From Sphingomonas echinoides ATCC 14820 (GTDB lineage: Bacteria; Pseudomonadota; Alphaproteobacteria; Sphingomonadales; Sphingomonadaceae): 64,000 nucleotides of DNA. The translations under genes and the position numbers were made by a program. Each line of letters starts with the position of its first letter. The stretch's first letter is position 1. The stretch spans positions 2,931,203-2,995,202 of the forward strand of contig NZ_JH584235.1 of assembly GCF_000241465.1 (NCBI RefSeq), in the 5' to 3' direction. Below the pieces are notes generated by a model. That model did no database searches, had not been told where the DNA came from, and was given only the letters and a program-made list of their open reading frames with translations. Of the stretch, positions 27,945 through 37,112 are shown one piece after another.

Positions 27945-28349
27945 TTAGCGGCAATAGCCCGGCTGACCGTCCTTCTGGATCGCACGACCGGCCAGGGCAC
28001 CGCCGCCTGCACCCAGGACGGTGCCGAGCGTGCGGTCGCCGCCGCCTGCGATCACATTGCCGAGCAAGCCACCCGCGATCGCGCCGATAATGGTCCCGCG
28101 GTCGTTATTGCAGCGGTTGCGCGCGCGGCTGTAATAGCGGCGGTCCTGATAATAGCCGTCGTCGCGATAGCCGCGCCGATCATCCCGGTACCCGCGATAT
28201 CCGTCATCGCGATTGTAGCCGTCGCGATACGCCTGATCGTAAGCATAGCCTTGGCCGCCATCATAGCGCTGGGCGGCGGCAGGGGTCGCGGCCAGACCGG
28301 AAGCGGTCATGACCATCGCGGTGGCTGCGAGCGTGAGTTTCTTGAACAT
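27945..28349 (-). CDS. Secreted glycine-zipper envelope protein
   Basis: 134 residues with a clear signal peptide (MFKKLTLAATAMVMTASG..AAAQ). A Tyr/Asp/Arg-rich repeat region of RGYRDD/DGYNRDD type units spans about residues 28-75. The C-terminal glycine zipper IIGAIAGGLLGNVIAGGG and GTVLGAGGGALAGRAI is typical of 2TM glycine-zipper (SlyB/YMGG-like) proteins of the outer envelope. It ends with a Cys that may pair with the Cys before the zipper. Function unknown; envelope integrity or stress roles are usual for the family. Confidence 0.75.
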   Translation of the reverse strand: MFKKLTLAATAMVMTASGLAATPAAAQRYDGGQGYAYDQAYRDGYNRDDGYRGYRDDRRGYRDDGYYQDRRYYSRARNRCNNDRGTIIGAIAGGLLGNVIAGGGDRTLGTVLGAGGGALAGRAIQKDGQPGYCR

Positions 28350-28500
28350 GATGCGTCTCCCGGTTGGTGTTTCCGATGATCCGGTTATGGCCGAGTCGGG
28401 CTGAGGTCAGCCTGAATGGCGCTGTTAGCCGCCGTTCATCGTCGCCAGTGCCCGACGAATCGCGGTTGCGTGTCGCTGCTGGCTCCCGCAGGGGCGGGGG

Positions 28501-29496
28501 ATGCGCATTTTATGGTCGGTTTTGTTTGCCCTGCTGTTCGTGCCGGATTCGACGGTGCCAGGGCGTCGCGTGAGGCTCGGCACCGATCCGCATTTTCGCG
28601 CCGTGCCGGTGATGCTTGATCCGGCCCGACCCGACCTCACCCGCGTGGGGGATCTGGTGTGGCTGGGCGGTGTGCAGTTGCGCAGCCGCGATCCGCAATT
28701 CGGGGGCTTCTCCTCGCTCAGTGTCGCGGGCGACCGCTTCACCTTGCTGAGCGACAGCAGTGACATTGTGCGCTTCACGATGGGCTCGGATTGGAAGGTC
28801 CGTGACCCGAGCTTCGCAGAACTGCCCGCTGGCCCCGGCACGGGATGGTTCAAGCGCGACCGCGACAGCGAATCGATGAGTATCGACCGCAAGACGGGGG
28901 CGATCTGGGTCGGTTTCGAGAGTTATAATGAGCTGTGGCGCTACGATTCGCGGTTCCGCCGAGCGGAAGCGCACGGGGCTCCGCCGGTTATGTCGAAATG
29001 GCCTGAGAATGAGGGGCCAGAGGCGATGACGCTGCTTCCGACAGGAGGGATGGTCACGATTGCCGAAACCAAGCCCTGGCCCAAGGCAAGCGGGCGTGGT
29101 GGCATCGTGTTCCTCGGCGATCCGGTGCAGCGGCCGCGTTGGGGCTATCGCTTCAATTATCTGCCCCCGCGCGGCTACGATCCCAGCGACATGACGGTGC
29201 TGCCCGACGGGCGCTGGTTGATTCTCAACCGTCGCCTTGCCGGGGCACGCTTTTCCAATGTGTTGACCGTGGTCGATCCAGCGCAGGTCAAGCCGGGGGC
29301 GACGGTGCGCGGGCGCGATATCGCGACGCTGGCGGCCCCGCTCATCCACGACAATTTCGAAGGCGTGGCGGTGACGCGCGAAGGCGCTGCAACGATCATC
29401 TGGCTCGTCTCGGACGATAACCAATTGTCGCTACAGCGCAGCCTGTTGCTGAAGTTCAGGCTCGATCCGGTCGCGCCGAAGCGCAACCGGAGCTGA
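28501..29496 (+). CDS. Secreted esterase-like phytase-family beta-propeller protein
   Basis: 331 residues with an N-terminal signal-like segment (MRILWSVLFALLFV). The body reads as a propeller of the esterase-like-activity-of-phytase domain: GGFSSLSVAGDRFTLLSDSSD, DSESMSIDRKTGAIWVGFE, NEGPEAMTLLPTGG, YDPSDMTVLPDGRWLILNR and HDNFEGVAVTREG repeat at regular spacing. The Asp/Glu-rich repeats suggest Ca2+ binding and phosphoester substrates. It is convergent with rpmB, eight bases away. No operon partner. Confidence 0.7.
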   Translation: MRILWSVLFALLFVPDSTVPGRRVRLGTDPHFRAVPVMLDPARPDLTRVGDLVWLGGVQLRSRDPQFGGFSSLSVAGDRFTLLSDSSDIVRFTMGSDWKVRDPSFAELPAGPGTGWFKRDRDSESMSIDRKTGAIWVGFESYNELWRYDSRFRRAEAHGAPPVMSKWPENEGPEAMTLLPTGGMVTIAETKPWPKASGRGGIVFLGDPVQRPRWGYRFNYLPPRGYDPSDMTVLPDGRWLILNRRLAGARFSNVLTVVDPAQVKPGATVRGRDIATLAAPLIHDNFEGVAVTREGAATIIWLVSDDNQLSLQRSLLLKFRLDPVAPKRNRS

Positions 29497-29504
29497 GAGG
29501 GGTC

Positions 29505-29807
29505 TTACGCGGCGGCCTGCGGCGCGGCGGTCAGCTTCTTGGCGACATCGCGCTTCAGGCGACGGGCGCGCAGCGACAGCTTGTCGTCGGTCGTCTTGAC
29601 CAGCCAGTTGTCGAGGCCGCCGACATGCTCGACCGAACGCAGGCCGTGCGCCGACACGCGCAGCTTGACGCTGGTGCCGAGCGCGTCGGAGATCAGCGTG
29701 ACGTTCTGCAGGTTCGGCAAGAACGTGCGCTTGGTCTTGTTGTTCGCGTGGGAAACGTTGTTACCCACCATCCGGCCCTTGCCGGTCAGTTCGCAGATCC
29801 GCGACAT
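29505..29807 (-). CDS. rpmB: 50S ribosomal protein L28
   Basis: 100 residues from the ATG at 29807 (AGGAAT ribosome site). L28 signatures are clear: [36 protein letters not shown] and [20 protein letters not shown]. The C-terminal extension of about 25 residues, rich in Lys/Ala, is the alphaproteobacterial form. It stands alone, as is common for rpmB in this group. Confidence 0.97.
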   Translation of the reverse strand: MSRICELTGKGRMVGNNVSHANNKTKRTFLPNLQNVTLISDALGTSVKLRVSAHGLRSVEHVGGLDNWLVKTTDDKLSLRARRLKRDVAKKLTAAPQAAA

Positions 29808-29983
29808 CGTAAATTCCTGAATGTCCGTGAGCCCATGAAGAGGCTCGTGAAGGCGGGGCGCATACCGAATGCAGTGCGGTCGGTCAACCGTCCGAGGCGA
29901 TTCGATGTCGCGATGCAACCATAAGGCCGGACGCCGGTTTGGTTACGGTAACGATTCGATGTTGCGAACACGGGAGAAGATCC

Positions 29984-30271
29984 ATGCGCTTTCTTTTAGC
30001 TTTAGTCGGCCTTGCCGCGCTTGTCGTCGTTGCGCTCGTCTCGCTCGGAATGCTCAAGATCGATACCAAGGCGGGCTCGCTGCCGACGCTCAGCGTGAAT
30101 GGCGGCAAGGCACCCGAAGTCAGCGCCAATATGGCAACGGTCGAACTCGGCACCGAAAACAAGACGATCGAAGTGCCGACGGTCGGCACCACCACCAAGA
30201 CGATTTCGGTACCGACGCTAAAGGTCAATAAGCCGGTCAGCGCTGACGGTAACGCCGTTACGACGCAATAA
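29984..30271 (+). CDS. Small single-pass membrane protein, unknown function
   Basis: 95 residues from the ATG at 29984, with CGGGAGAAGA upstream. One N-terminal hydrophobic helix (FLLALVGLAALVVVALVSLGML) is followed by a periplasm-facing region with near-repeats (EVSANMATVELG, KTIEVPTVGTTTKTISVPTLKV) of alternating Val/Thr that look like beta strands. I do not recognise a named family. It lies between rpmB and tadA with no clear operon link. Confidence 0.6.
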   Translation: MRFLLALVGLAALVVVALVSLGMLKIDTKAGSLPTLSVNGGKAPEVSANMATVELGTENKTIEVPTVGTTTKTISVPTLKVNKPVSADGNAVTTQ

Positions 30272-30327
30272 CCGACCGCCCCTTGCCGCAAGTTGCCGAT
30301 TCGGCGGCAACACGGCATGGCAGAACG

Positions 30328-30777
30328 ATGTTTCCGCTTCCCCCCCCAATGCGTGCCGCGCTGGCCGCTGCTGCCGATGCGGCGGCGGCGGGGGAGGTTC
30401 CGGTCGGCGCAGTGGTGGTGCTCGACGGGCGCATCATCGCGACCGCTGCCAATGCGCCGCGCGCGCTGCATGATCCGACCGCCCATGCCGAAATGCTGGC
30501 GATTCGCGCGGCGGCTGCGGCGATCGGGTCGGATCGATTGAGCGATTGTGATGTGTGGGTGACGCTGGAGCCGTGCGCGATGTGTGCAGGTGCCATCGCC
30601 CATGCCCGAATCGCGCGCCTTTATTATGGAGCGAGCGACCCGAAGGGTGGGGCGGTGGAGTATGGACCGCGCCTGTTTTCCCAGCCGACGATTCACCATC
30701 GGCCCGAGGTGTTTCCGGGAATCGGTGACGGCGAGGCGAGCGCGCTGCTGCGCGATTTTTTTAGCCGACTTCGCTGA
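30328..30777 (+). CDS. tadA: tRNA-specific adenosine deaminase
   Basis: 149 residues from the ATG at 30328. TadA converts the wobble adenosine of tRNA-Arg(ACG) to inosine. The zinc-dependent deaminase motifs are intact: HAEMLAIRAAA supplies the metal His and catalytic Glu, and TLEPCAMCAGAIAHARI supplies the two Cys. GAVEYGPRLFSQPTIHH is the expected tail. An in-frame upstream start exists at 30283, but conserved sequence begins after MFPLPPPMRAAL. Confidence 0.93.
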   Translation: MFPLPPPMRAALAAAADAAAAGEVPVGAVVVLDGRIIATAANAPRALHDPTAHAEMLAIRAAAAAIGSDRLSDCDVWVTLEPCAMCAGAIAHARIARLYYGASDPKGGAVEYGPRLFSQPTIHHRPEVFPGIGDGEASALLRDFFSRLR

Positions 30778-30865
30778 TTTCGTCCGCCTTCGCCAAATAA
30801 CGGCAAGGCGATAGCCCTCGCGCGGTTGTGAAATGGCGCGATTCGCGCAAAGGAGGGGCTGCGCC

Positions 30866-32191
30866 ATGGCACCGCTCCCCCCCTTTCCCTGGATCGACGT
30901 CGCGATCATCTTCGCGCTGATCGTGTTGAACGGCGTTTTCGCCATGTCCGAACTGGCGATCGTCTCGGCGCGCAAGGCGCGGCTGGAGGCGATGGCGCGC
31001 ACCGGCTATCGTGGTGCGCGCACCGCGCTGACGCTGGCGGCGGATCCGGGCAAGATCCTGTCGACGACGCAGATCGGCATCACGCTGATCGGGATTCTGG
31101 CGGGTGCCTATTCGGGGGCCAGTCTCGGCGGCCCGGTTGCGGCGCGATTGCATTTTCTAGGGCTGAGCGCGGCGACCACCGAAAGCATCGGCTTTGTGAT
31201 CGTCATCGGCATCACCACCTATGCTTCGCTGGTCATTGGCGAGCTGGTGCCCAAGCAAATCGCGCTGCGCGCGCCCGAACCGCTGGCGGCCGCGATGGCG
31301 GGGCCGGTGCTGGCGCTGGCCTGGAGCACCGCGCCGGTGGTGTGGCTGCTCGATTCGTCCTCCGGGCTGCTGTTTCGCCTGATGGGCCTGAAGCGCGAGA
31401 GCGAAGAGCATGTCACCGCCGAGGAACTGCATCTGATCGTCGCCGAGGCGAGCAAGTCGGGTGTGATCGAGGAGCATGAGCGTTCGATCATCTCGGGGGT
31501 GGTGCGGCTGGCGGATCGCCCAGTGCGCGAGGTGATGACGCCGCGCACCGACATCGAATGGATCGACGCGACGCTCGATGATGCCGGGCTGCGCGCGGCA
31601 TTGGTCGCCGCCTCGCACAGTCGGCTGCCGGTAACCGAAGGTTCGGTCGATACCGTGATCGGCGTGGTGCAGGCGCGCGACATTGCCGTCGCTTTGTTCA
31701 AGGGCGAACCGCTCGATCTGCGCGCGCTGATGCGGCAGGCACCGATCGTGCTCGACCAGATCGACGCGATGGACGCGCTCGACGCGCTGCGCCAGGCCGA
31801 AGTGCCGATGGCGTTGATCCACGACGAATATGGCCATTTCGAAGGCATCGTCACCCCGGCGGATCTGCTCGCCGCGATCGCCGGCGAATTCGCGTCAGAT
31901 ACCGATCCGGATGATGCGCCCTCGGTGGTGACGCGCGATGATGGCTCGCTGCTGGTTGCCGGGCAAATGGCGGTCGACATGCTGGCCGAGCGGCTCGGCA
32001 TCGATTTGCCCGAGGATCGCGATTACGCGACCGTCGCGGGGCTTGCGCTCGCGGTGTTCCGCCATTTGCCGGGCGAAGGCGAAAGCTTCATCGAACAGGG
32101 CTGGAAGTTCGAAGTGGTCGATCTCGACGGGCGGCGAATCGACAAATTGCTGGTCAGCCGCGCGCGCACCGCTGGCTATAGGCCGACCTAG
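30866..32191 (+). CDS. HlyC/CorC-family transporter (CNNM plus CBS domains)
   Basis: 441 residues from the ATG at 30866, with an excellent AAAGGAGG site. Order: DUF21/CNNM membrane domain (about 1-190; LNGVFAMSELAIVSARKARLE and GELVPKQIALRAPE), a CBS pair (about 205-330; VMTPRTDIEWID, HSRLPVTEG, HDEYGHFEGIVTPADLL), and a C-terminal CorC_HlyC FAD-like domain (about 345-430). Relatives are linked to Mg2+/Co2+ efflux and were misnamed hemolysins. It is convergent with the virB operon, 39 bases away. Confidence 0.88.
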   Translation: MAPLPPFPWIDVAIIFALIVLNGVFAMSELAIVSARKARLEAMARTGYRGARTALTLAADPGKILSTTQIGITLIGILAGAYSGASLGGPVAARLHFLGLSAATTESIGFVIVIGITTYASLVIGELVPKQIALRAPEPLAAAMAGPVLALAWSTAPVVWLLDSSSGLLFRLMGLKRESEEHVTAEELHLIVAEASKSGVIEEHERSIISGVVRLADRPVREVMTPRTDIEWIDATLDDAGLRAALVAASHSRLPVTEGSVDTVIGVVQARDIAVALFKGEPLDLRALMRQAPIVLDQIDAMDALDALRQAEVPMALIHDEYGHFEGIVTPADLLAAIAGEFASDTDPDDAPSVVTRDDGSLLVAGQMAVDMLAERLGIDLPEDRDYATVAGLALAVFRHLPGEGESFIEQGWKFEVVDLDGRRIDKLLVSRARTAGYRPT

Positions 32192-32230
32192 CCACCGTCG
32201 CCTCGTACTGCGAACCGAGTGCGGCGGACC

Positions 32231-33220
32231 TTATCGCCGCAACACGATCCGACCGACTCGCCGCCCGCCTTCGCCACGCACCAATTGCACCGACACATCG
32301 ATCACGCTTTCGACATAGCGGACGATCTCGCCGCGGCCGAGGCTGGTGCCCGCTTGCATCACCATCAGCGCGATCTGGTCTATTGCGGCGGCGGGGCTGT
32401 CGGCGTGGACGGTGGTGATCGAACCGGGATGCCCCGAATTGACCGCGCGCAGGAAGCTGAACGCTTCGCTGCCGCGCAATTCGCCCAGGATGATGCGGTC
32501 GGGGCGCAAGCGGAGCGAGGCCTTGAGCAAATCCTCCGCTTCGACCTGTGCTTCGCCCTGTCCGCCGCGCACCGCGATCAGGCCGATGCTGTTGGGGTGG
32601 GTCATCTCCACTTCGGGCGTGTCCTCGATCAGCACCAGCCGTTCGCGCTCGGGCACCGCTTTCAATAGCGCGTTGAGGAAGGTGGTCTTGCCGGTCGAGG
32701 TGCCGCCCGAAATCAGGATGTTCTTGCGCGCCCGCACTGCCTGGCGGAGGAAATCGCCGATCTGTCGCGCCTCCAGCAACGCCGCCAAGGCGATGTCCTC
32801 GGCGCTTTCGTGCTGGGTATCGCCAATCGCGGTGGTGGCGAAGGCATCGCCCGCCTCATAGTCGGCCAGCGACAGCGCGCGCACCACTTGTCGCCGGATT
32901 GCCATGACCAACGCGCCACGGGTCGCGGGCGGGGCGACGATTTGCACGCGCGCGCCGCCGGGCAGCGTTGCCGACACCAAGGGGTGCTCCCGGCTGATGC
33001 CTTGATGCGTGATCGCGGCGATCTGGGTGGCGAGTCGCCACAGATTGGACTCGGTCAAATCGGGCGCGGGGTGGCGCGTGCTTTGGCCATCGAGCGTCTC
33101 GACCCAGATCTCGCCGGGTACGTTGATATAGATGTCGGTGACATCACCGCGTTCCAGCCACGGCGAAAGCGGGCGCAGATAGGCGTCGAGATAGGTGCCG
33201 GGCGGTGACAGCGCGTTCAT
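32231..33220 (-). CDS. virB11: T4SS ATPase VirB11
   Basis: 329 residues. VirB11 is the hexameric cytoplasmic ATPase that switches the T4SS between pilus assembly and substrate export. Walker A GGTSTGKT is at residues 172-179. LRLRPDRIILGELRGSEAF is the Walker B/Asp-box region, and GHPGSITTVHADSP the His box. The ATG overlaps the virB10 stop (ATGA). It is the last gene of the cluster and faces the corC-type gene. Confidence 0.95.
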   Translation of the reverse strand: MNALSPPGTYLDAYLRPLSPWLERGDVTDIYINVPGEIWVETLDGQSTRHPAPDLTESNLWRLATQIAAITHQGISREHPLVSATLPGGARVQIVAPPATRGALVMAIRRQVVRALSLADYEAGDAFATTAIGDTQHESAEDIALAALLEARQIGDFLRQAVRARKNILISGGTSTGKTTFLNALLKAVPERERLVLIEDTPEVEMTHPNSIGLIAVRGGQGEAQVEAEDLLKASLRLRPDRIILGELRGSEAFSFLRAVNSGHPGSITTVHADSPAAAIDQIALMVMQAGTSLGRGEIVRYVESVIDVSVQLVRGEGGRRVGRIVLRR

Positions 33221-34347
33221 TCCGCCGCCCCGCCGACTGGGGTGAAATCGAGATCGCGTGCCACGAACACCCGCACCGGCGTGCCTTGTGCGACCTTGAT
33301 CGTCGGCGGGATGATCTGTGTCGGCAGCAAGGCAGCGGCGAGGCCGGTTGCCTCCTGGCTCGACCCGATCAGGATTTGCGTGTTCGATCCGCGCGATACC
33401 GATGCTACTGCGGCATTGACCACCGACAGCAGCACCGAATTGGTGAAGCGCTGGAAGAAATGGCGGTTGACGCTGCCCGCCAGCCCGGCGCGGCCCAGCG
33501 TATCGGCGGCGGGGGAGCCGATCTGGATCGAGGCACCATCGGGCCGGATCACCCGTGTCCAGATCACGAAGGCGCGCGACTGCCCCTGCGCGACCGCGCT
33601 TTTATACTGGCCGACCAGCCGACTGCCGCGCGGGATCAGCACCATGCTGCCATCGAAGCTGCGCACGTCGCGGCTGACCACCGCGCGCGCGAAACCGGGC
33701 AAATCCGAATTGAGCGCGGTTTCCAATACCGCGGGGATGATCGCGCCCTGTGGCACCACCGTTGCCAGATTGTGCAGTTGCGAGGCGCGCGCGCGCTCGG
33801 GCTCGGCGGACGAGACGCGCTCGGCAAATTGTTCGTCGCCGTCCAGGCGCGCAGCACCGCCGTTCTTGCCGTCTGCGGCTTTGGCGGCATCGGTGGCACC
33901 GGCTTTGCCTGGTTCGGTGGCGGGGGCGGGCGGCGCGACCGAGAGATCGACGATCAGCGCGGGCGCTTTCAGCCGCTGCGCCTCGTTCAGCGCCGCAGCC
34001 GATGGGCCGATAAAGCCGGGGGTGGCAACGGCCACCGGCGGCAGCGGTGTGGCGATGGGTACGGAAGTGGGTGTGGCCGTCGGCATCGGTACGACGCCAT
34101 GCGCGGCCGCCTCTACCGCCGCGATTTCCGCAGGGGGTGCGAGCGGGGCGACCAAGTCGGCAGGGCGGCCACCGCGCGTGACGATGCCATCGCTAACGGG
34201 TGCCCGCGCGGCGTACAGCAAGGTGAAACACAGCAGCCCGAGCGAAACCGCCCCGGCACCAATCAGCCAGCCACCCCGTTGTGGTCGGGGTGAGGCGACG
34301 GCGGGCCGGGGTGGGCCAGCGGCGCTGGGGGAAAGCGGATCGGTCAT
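33217..34347 (-). CDS. virB10: T4SS channel/scaffold protein VirB10
   Basis: 376 residues from the ATG at 34347, which overlaps the virB9 stop (ATGA). A cytoplasmic Pro-rich N-terminus and one membrane helix (GGWLIGAGAVSLGLLCFTLL) are followed by a Pro/Ala/Thr-rich linker. The TrbI/VirB10 beta-barrel domain comes next: VVPQGAIIPAVLETALNSDLPG, RDVRSFDGSMVLIPRGSRLVGQY, TQIIPPTIKVAQGTPVRVFV. VirB10 spans both membranes and senses VirB11/VirB4 energy use. It is somewhat compact but complete. Confidence 0.93.
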   Translation of the reverse strand: MTDPLSPSAAGPPRPAVASPRPQRGGWLIGAGAVSLGLLCFTLLYAARAPVSDGIVTRGGRPADLVAPLAPPAEIAAVEAAAHGVVPMPTATPTSVPIATPLPPVAVATPGFIGPSAAALNEAQRLKAPALIVDLSVAPPAPATEPGKAGATDAAKAADGKNGGAARLDGDEQFAERVSSAEPERARASQLHNLATVVPQGAIIPAVLETALNSDLPGFARAVVSRDVRSFDGSMVLIPRGSRLVGQYKSAVAQGQSRAFVIWTRVIRPDGASIQIGSPAADTLGRAGLAGSVNRHFFQRFTNSVLLSVVNAAVASVSRGSNTQILIGSSQEATGLAAALLPTQIIPPTIKVAQGTPVRVFVARDLDFTPVGGAAE

Positions 34348-35150
34348 GGCTTGGCTCGCTCGGCAGATTTGGCGGCTTTTGCGGTTTTCGCGTCGAATGG
34401 CGGCGGCGCGTCGGGGCCGGGATCGGGCTCGCGCCAGCCTTCGTTGATCAGCGTGGTCGTCTCGCTGCCGTTGCGCAGCAGGAAGCGCGGCGCGATCTGT
34501 TCGACGATGGTATAGCCTTGCCGCACGCCATAATTGACCAGGCTTTCCTCGCCCTTGCCGGTCACGGCGAAGAGGGCCGGGGTGGGGGTCTGCTCCGCCC
34601 ATTTGAAATAGGTGAAATGGCCGTCGTCGAACACCAGGGTCGGCAGCAGCGACCGCGCGCCGGTATAGCTGTAGCGCGTGTTGCTGCGCACCGGTGGTGG
34701 CGGCGCGGCTGGCGCGGCGGCGACTTCGACGGGCGCAGCGGGATAGACGAAGCGCACGACATAGGTGCGCGCACCGCCATGCGCGGCCTTGCCACGGCTG
34801 GCGTCGAGATCGAAGATATAGCGGCGCTGGTCGGTCACCACCGACATGTTGGTCAAAATGTTGGCGTCGAGCGGCTTCAGGAACAGGATGTTGGCGCGTT
34901 TGTTGGGCACCACTTGCCAGGCCAGCGCATCGCCGATCGAGACGTTTTCGATATGCTCATCGGGCGCGAACTCGATCATGACCTGGAAACCGAGCTGCCC
35001 GTGCAGCGTGACCAGATGATCGGGATCGTAAGCGATGTTGCGGATGTGCGGATCGACCCAGGCGGGCCGGTCGGGCGCGGTCGTCGCTGCGACGCACGCC
35101 GTCCACGTCACCGCCAGCGCGATCAACCAGGGGGCGGTATTGCACTTCAT
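34344..35150 (-). CDS. virB9: T4SS outer-membrane core protein VirB9
   Basis: 268 residues from the ATG at 35150. There is a signal peptide (CNTAPWLIALAVTWTAC) with Cys19 at its end. The VirB9/TrbG/CagX domain follows: DPHIRNIAYDPDHLVTLHG, GDALAWQVVPNKRANILFLKP, YSYTGARSLLPTLVFDDGHFTYFKW and a C-terminal LLRNGSETTTLINEGW. VirB9 forms the outer ring with VirB7 and VirB10. No virB7 is present here. The end-of-signal Cys could act as a lipidation site, but it has Trp, not Leu, at -3, so this is weak. Confidence 0.92.
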   Translation of the reverse strand: MKCNTAPWLIALAVTWTACVAATTAPDRPAWVDPHIRNIAYDPDHLVTLHGQLGFQVMIEFAPDEHIENVSIGDALAWQVVPNKRANILFLKPLDANILTNMSVVTDQRRYIFDLDASRGKAAHGGARTYVVRFVYPAAPVEVAAAPAAPPPPVRSNTRYSYTGARSLLPTLVFDDGHFTYFKWAEQTPTPALFAVTGKGEESLVNYGVRQGYTIVEQIAPRFLLRNGSETTTLINEGWREPDPGPDAPPPFDAKTAKAAKSAERAKP

Positions 35151-35881
35151 CGCGTGGGCACCCCGAGCGCGCTGTCGAACTGCACCGGTGTGGGGGCGGT
35201 GTCCTCGGCATCGCGGCGATAATGCGTCACTTGGAAGCCCAGCGGATTGACGAAGCGATCCTCCATCCGCATCGGCGCACCCGAAAAGCGATAGTCGATC
35301 ACCGCCGTCCAGCTCCGCCGTTCGCCGCCAGCCGCGCCCTGATCGTGGCGGATCGTATCGAAGCGCACCGTCGCGCTGCCCGCGCGCGGCATCGTTACGC
35401 TCTTCACCGTGGTCGAGACGATAGTGGTCGCGGGATAGCGGGTGAGCGGGCTGTCGGGATTGCCCTTCTGGAACAGGTGGCGATAGGCGGCGCGCATCGG
35501 GCCATCGGACCACAAGGCGGTCTTTTCGTAATTGGCGCGCAGATCGCTTGCGTCGAAGGTCTCGCGGGCGATGACATATTGGACGATCGCGGCTTGGGCG
35601 ATGGCGTTGTCCTGGGTGAGCGCTCCGGGGGCAAGGCCCTTGATCGTCTCGGCATAGCCGCTCTGGCGATCGACCAGGATCGTATAGGGGACCACGGTCT
35701 TGAGCGGGGCGAGCCCGGCCAGCGCAACCGCCTCCAGCACCGCGATCAGCGCCGCGACGCCCGCCAGCATCAGCGCCCGCCGCCGTGCCGCCTCCGCGCG
35801 CGCGATCAGATCGTCGCCCCAGCTATCGGGGCGTTGCTGCAGGATCCGCGTAAACGCGGGTTCGGGGGTGGCTTGGTGCAT
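35147..35881 (-). CDS. virB8: T4SS inner-membrane protein VirB8
   Basis: 244 residues from the ATG at 35881, two bases after the virB6 stop. Short cytoplasmic N-terminus, one membrane helix (ALMLAGVAALIAVLEAVALAGLAPL), then the NTF2-like periplasmic domain: TILVDRQSGYAETIKGL, IVQYVIARETFDASDLRANYE, WTAVIDYRFSGAPMRMEDRFVNPLG. The RFVNPLGFQVTHYR end is highly typical. VirB8 organises the inner-membrane complex. It overlaps virB9 by ATGA. Confidence 0.93.
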   Translation of the reverse strand: MHQATPEPAFTRILQQRPDSWGDDLIARAEAARRRALMLAGVAALIAVLEAVALAGLAPLKTVVPYTILVDRQSGYAETIKGLAPGALTQDNAIAQAAIVQYVIARETFDASDLRANYEKTALWSDGPMRAAYRHLFQKGNPDSPLTRYPATTIVSTTVKSVTMPRAGSATVRFDTIRHDQGAAGGERRSWTAVIDYRFSGAPMRMEDRFVNPLGFQVTHYRRDAEDTAPTPVQFDSALGVPTR

Positions 35882-35883
35882 GG

Positions 35884-37107
35884 TCAATCGGGCCTTCTTG
35901 AGGCGGTGCCGGAAACGGTGCGCGTCGGGGTGATGCGCCGGGCACCGTCGCCAAGGCGGGTCTGGTCGCGCGGTGGAGCCCAAGGATCGCGGCTGGCGGC
36001 GGCGCTGGCCCCGGTGCTGCCGAGGATGCGGACGCTGGTCTCGCCGCCCTCGGTGCGGATCAGCCGATCCTCACGCCGGGCCAGCGCGGCGACGGCGGCA
36101 CTGGTGCGCGCAGCGGGGGAGGCGAGCGCTTCCACGGCGGGTGTGGACGAGGCCGGTGTGCGAAGCGGGGGTGGCGTGGCGGTGGCGGCCTTGCGTTCGG
36201 GCAGGCGAAAGCCGCGAAACACGGTCGCCGCGGCGATCAGCAAACCCGTCGCGACCGCCGCGAACACCAGCACCAGCAACAGCACGCTATAGGCGGTGTC
36301 GGCGTGTACTGCCCCGGTCGCGCGCTGCTCGGCCATCGCCGCCAGCGATGGTTCGAGAATCTCCAGCATCACCGCCAGCAGAAAGATCGTCGTCATCGGG
36401 GCAAAGGCAAAGGTGAGTGTCGCGCGCAGCCACCCCTCGAACAGCCCGCGCGTTACATCGAACAGCAACAGCGCGATGAAAATCGGGCCGATCGCCAGCA
36501 ACACCCCCAGCACGACCTTGGTGGCGAGCAACAGGCCCAGGCTGAAAAACAGCAGCATGGCGGCGGCTGCCTTGAGCGTCAGCACCTTCACCCCGCCGCC
36601 GAGCAGCGGCAACGCTTGCAGCGCGGCGATCTGTGGCACGGCGGCGAGCGGCCCTGTCGGCTTGGCGGGCACGGGCGGGGTGGGCGCGGCGCTCAGGATG
36701 TCGAAGGCGCGCTGCAGCCGGTCGAAAATGTCGCCGCTGCTGGCGGTCGCCGAATCGAGGTGCAGCATGGCGGTCGCGATTTGCGCGGTGCCGTCGAACA
36801 GCACGCGCACCACGATCGCCTGATAGGTATCCCATTGCGTGGCAAAGGACAGGATCGCGGCGAGCTTCACCACCGAGAGCGTCACGTCGCCAATGCGCAA
36901 GCCGCCCCGGCCCAGCATCAATTGATAGCCGATCAGCGCGACATAGAGCGTCATCAGCGTGGTAAGGACGCCCGCGAAGCTGCCCCCGCTCTGGAACAGC
37001 CCGTCATAGCCGGTGTGGACCAGCGCACGCACCTGACAATCGGTCCCGCGCAGCAGCGCATGGACCAGATGGACATCGGGCGGAGCGGCGGGGCAGGCGT
37101 TCGACAT
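35884..37107 (-). CDS. virB6: T4SS polytopic membrane protein VirB6
   Basis: 407 residues. Several hydrophobic segments are arranged as in TrbL/VirB6: TLMTLYVALIGYQLMLGRGG, AAAMLLFFSLGLLLATKVVLG, LLAIGPIFIALLLFD, TTIFLLAVMLEILEP and LLLVLVFAAVATGLLIAAA. The LLAIGPIFIALLLFDVTRGLFEGWLR-like stretch is the family core. After about residue 290 comes an unusual polar C-terminal tail of about 115 residues, rich in Ala/Thr/Arg and probably cytoplasmic. VirB6 lines the translocation path. Five bases separate it from virB4. Confidence 0.9.
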   Translation of the reverse strand: MSNACPAAPPDVHLVHALLRGTDCQVRALVHTGYDGLFQSGGSFAGVLTTLMTLYVALIGYQLMLGRGGLRIGDVTLSVVKLAAILSFATQWDTYQAIVVRVLFDGTAQIATAMLHLDSATASSGDIFDRLQRAFDILSAAPTPPVPAKPTGPLAAVPQIAALQALPLLGGGVKVLTLKAAAAMLLFFSLGLLLATKVVLGVLLAIGPIFIALLLFDVTRGLFEGWLRATLTFAFAPMTTIFLLAVMLEILEPSLAAMAEQRATGAVHADTAYSVLLLVLVFAAVATGLLIAAATVFRGFRLPERKAATATPPPLRTPASSTPAVEALASPAARTSAAVAALARREDRLIRTEGGETSVRILGSTGASAAASRDPWAPPRDQTRLGDGARRITPTRTVSGTASRRPD

Positions 37108-37112
37108 GGCGG

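Noticed and set aside
28052..28264. Short-period Tyr/Asp/Arg repeats as a tandem DNA repeat or CRISPR-like array
   Set aside because: The periodicity is explained by RGYRDD-type protein repeats in the glycine-zipper gene; units are degenerate and without spacers.
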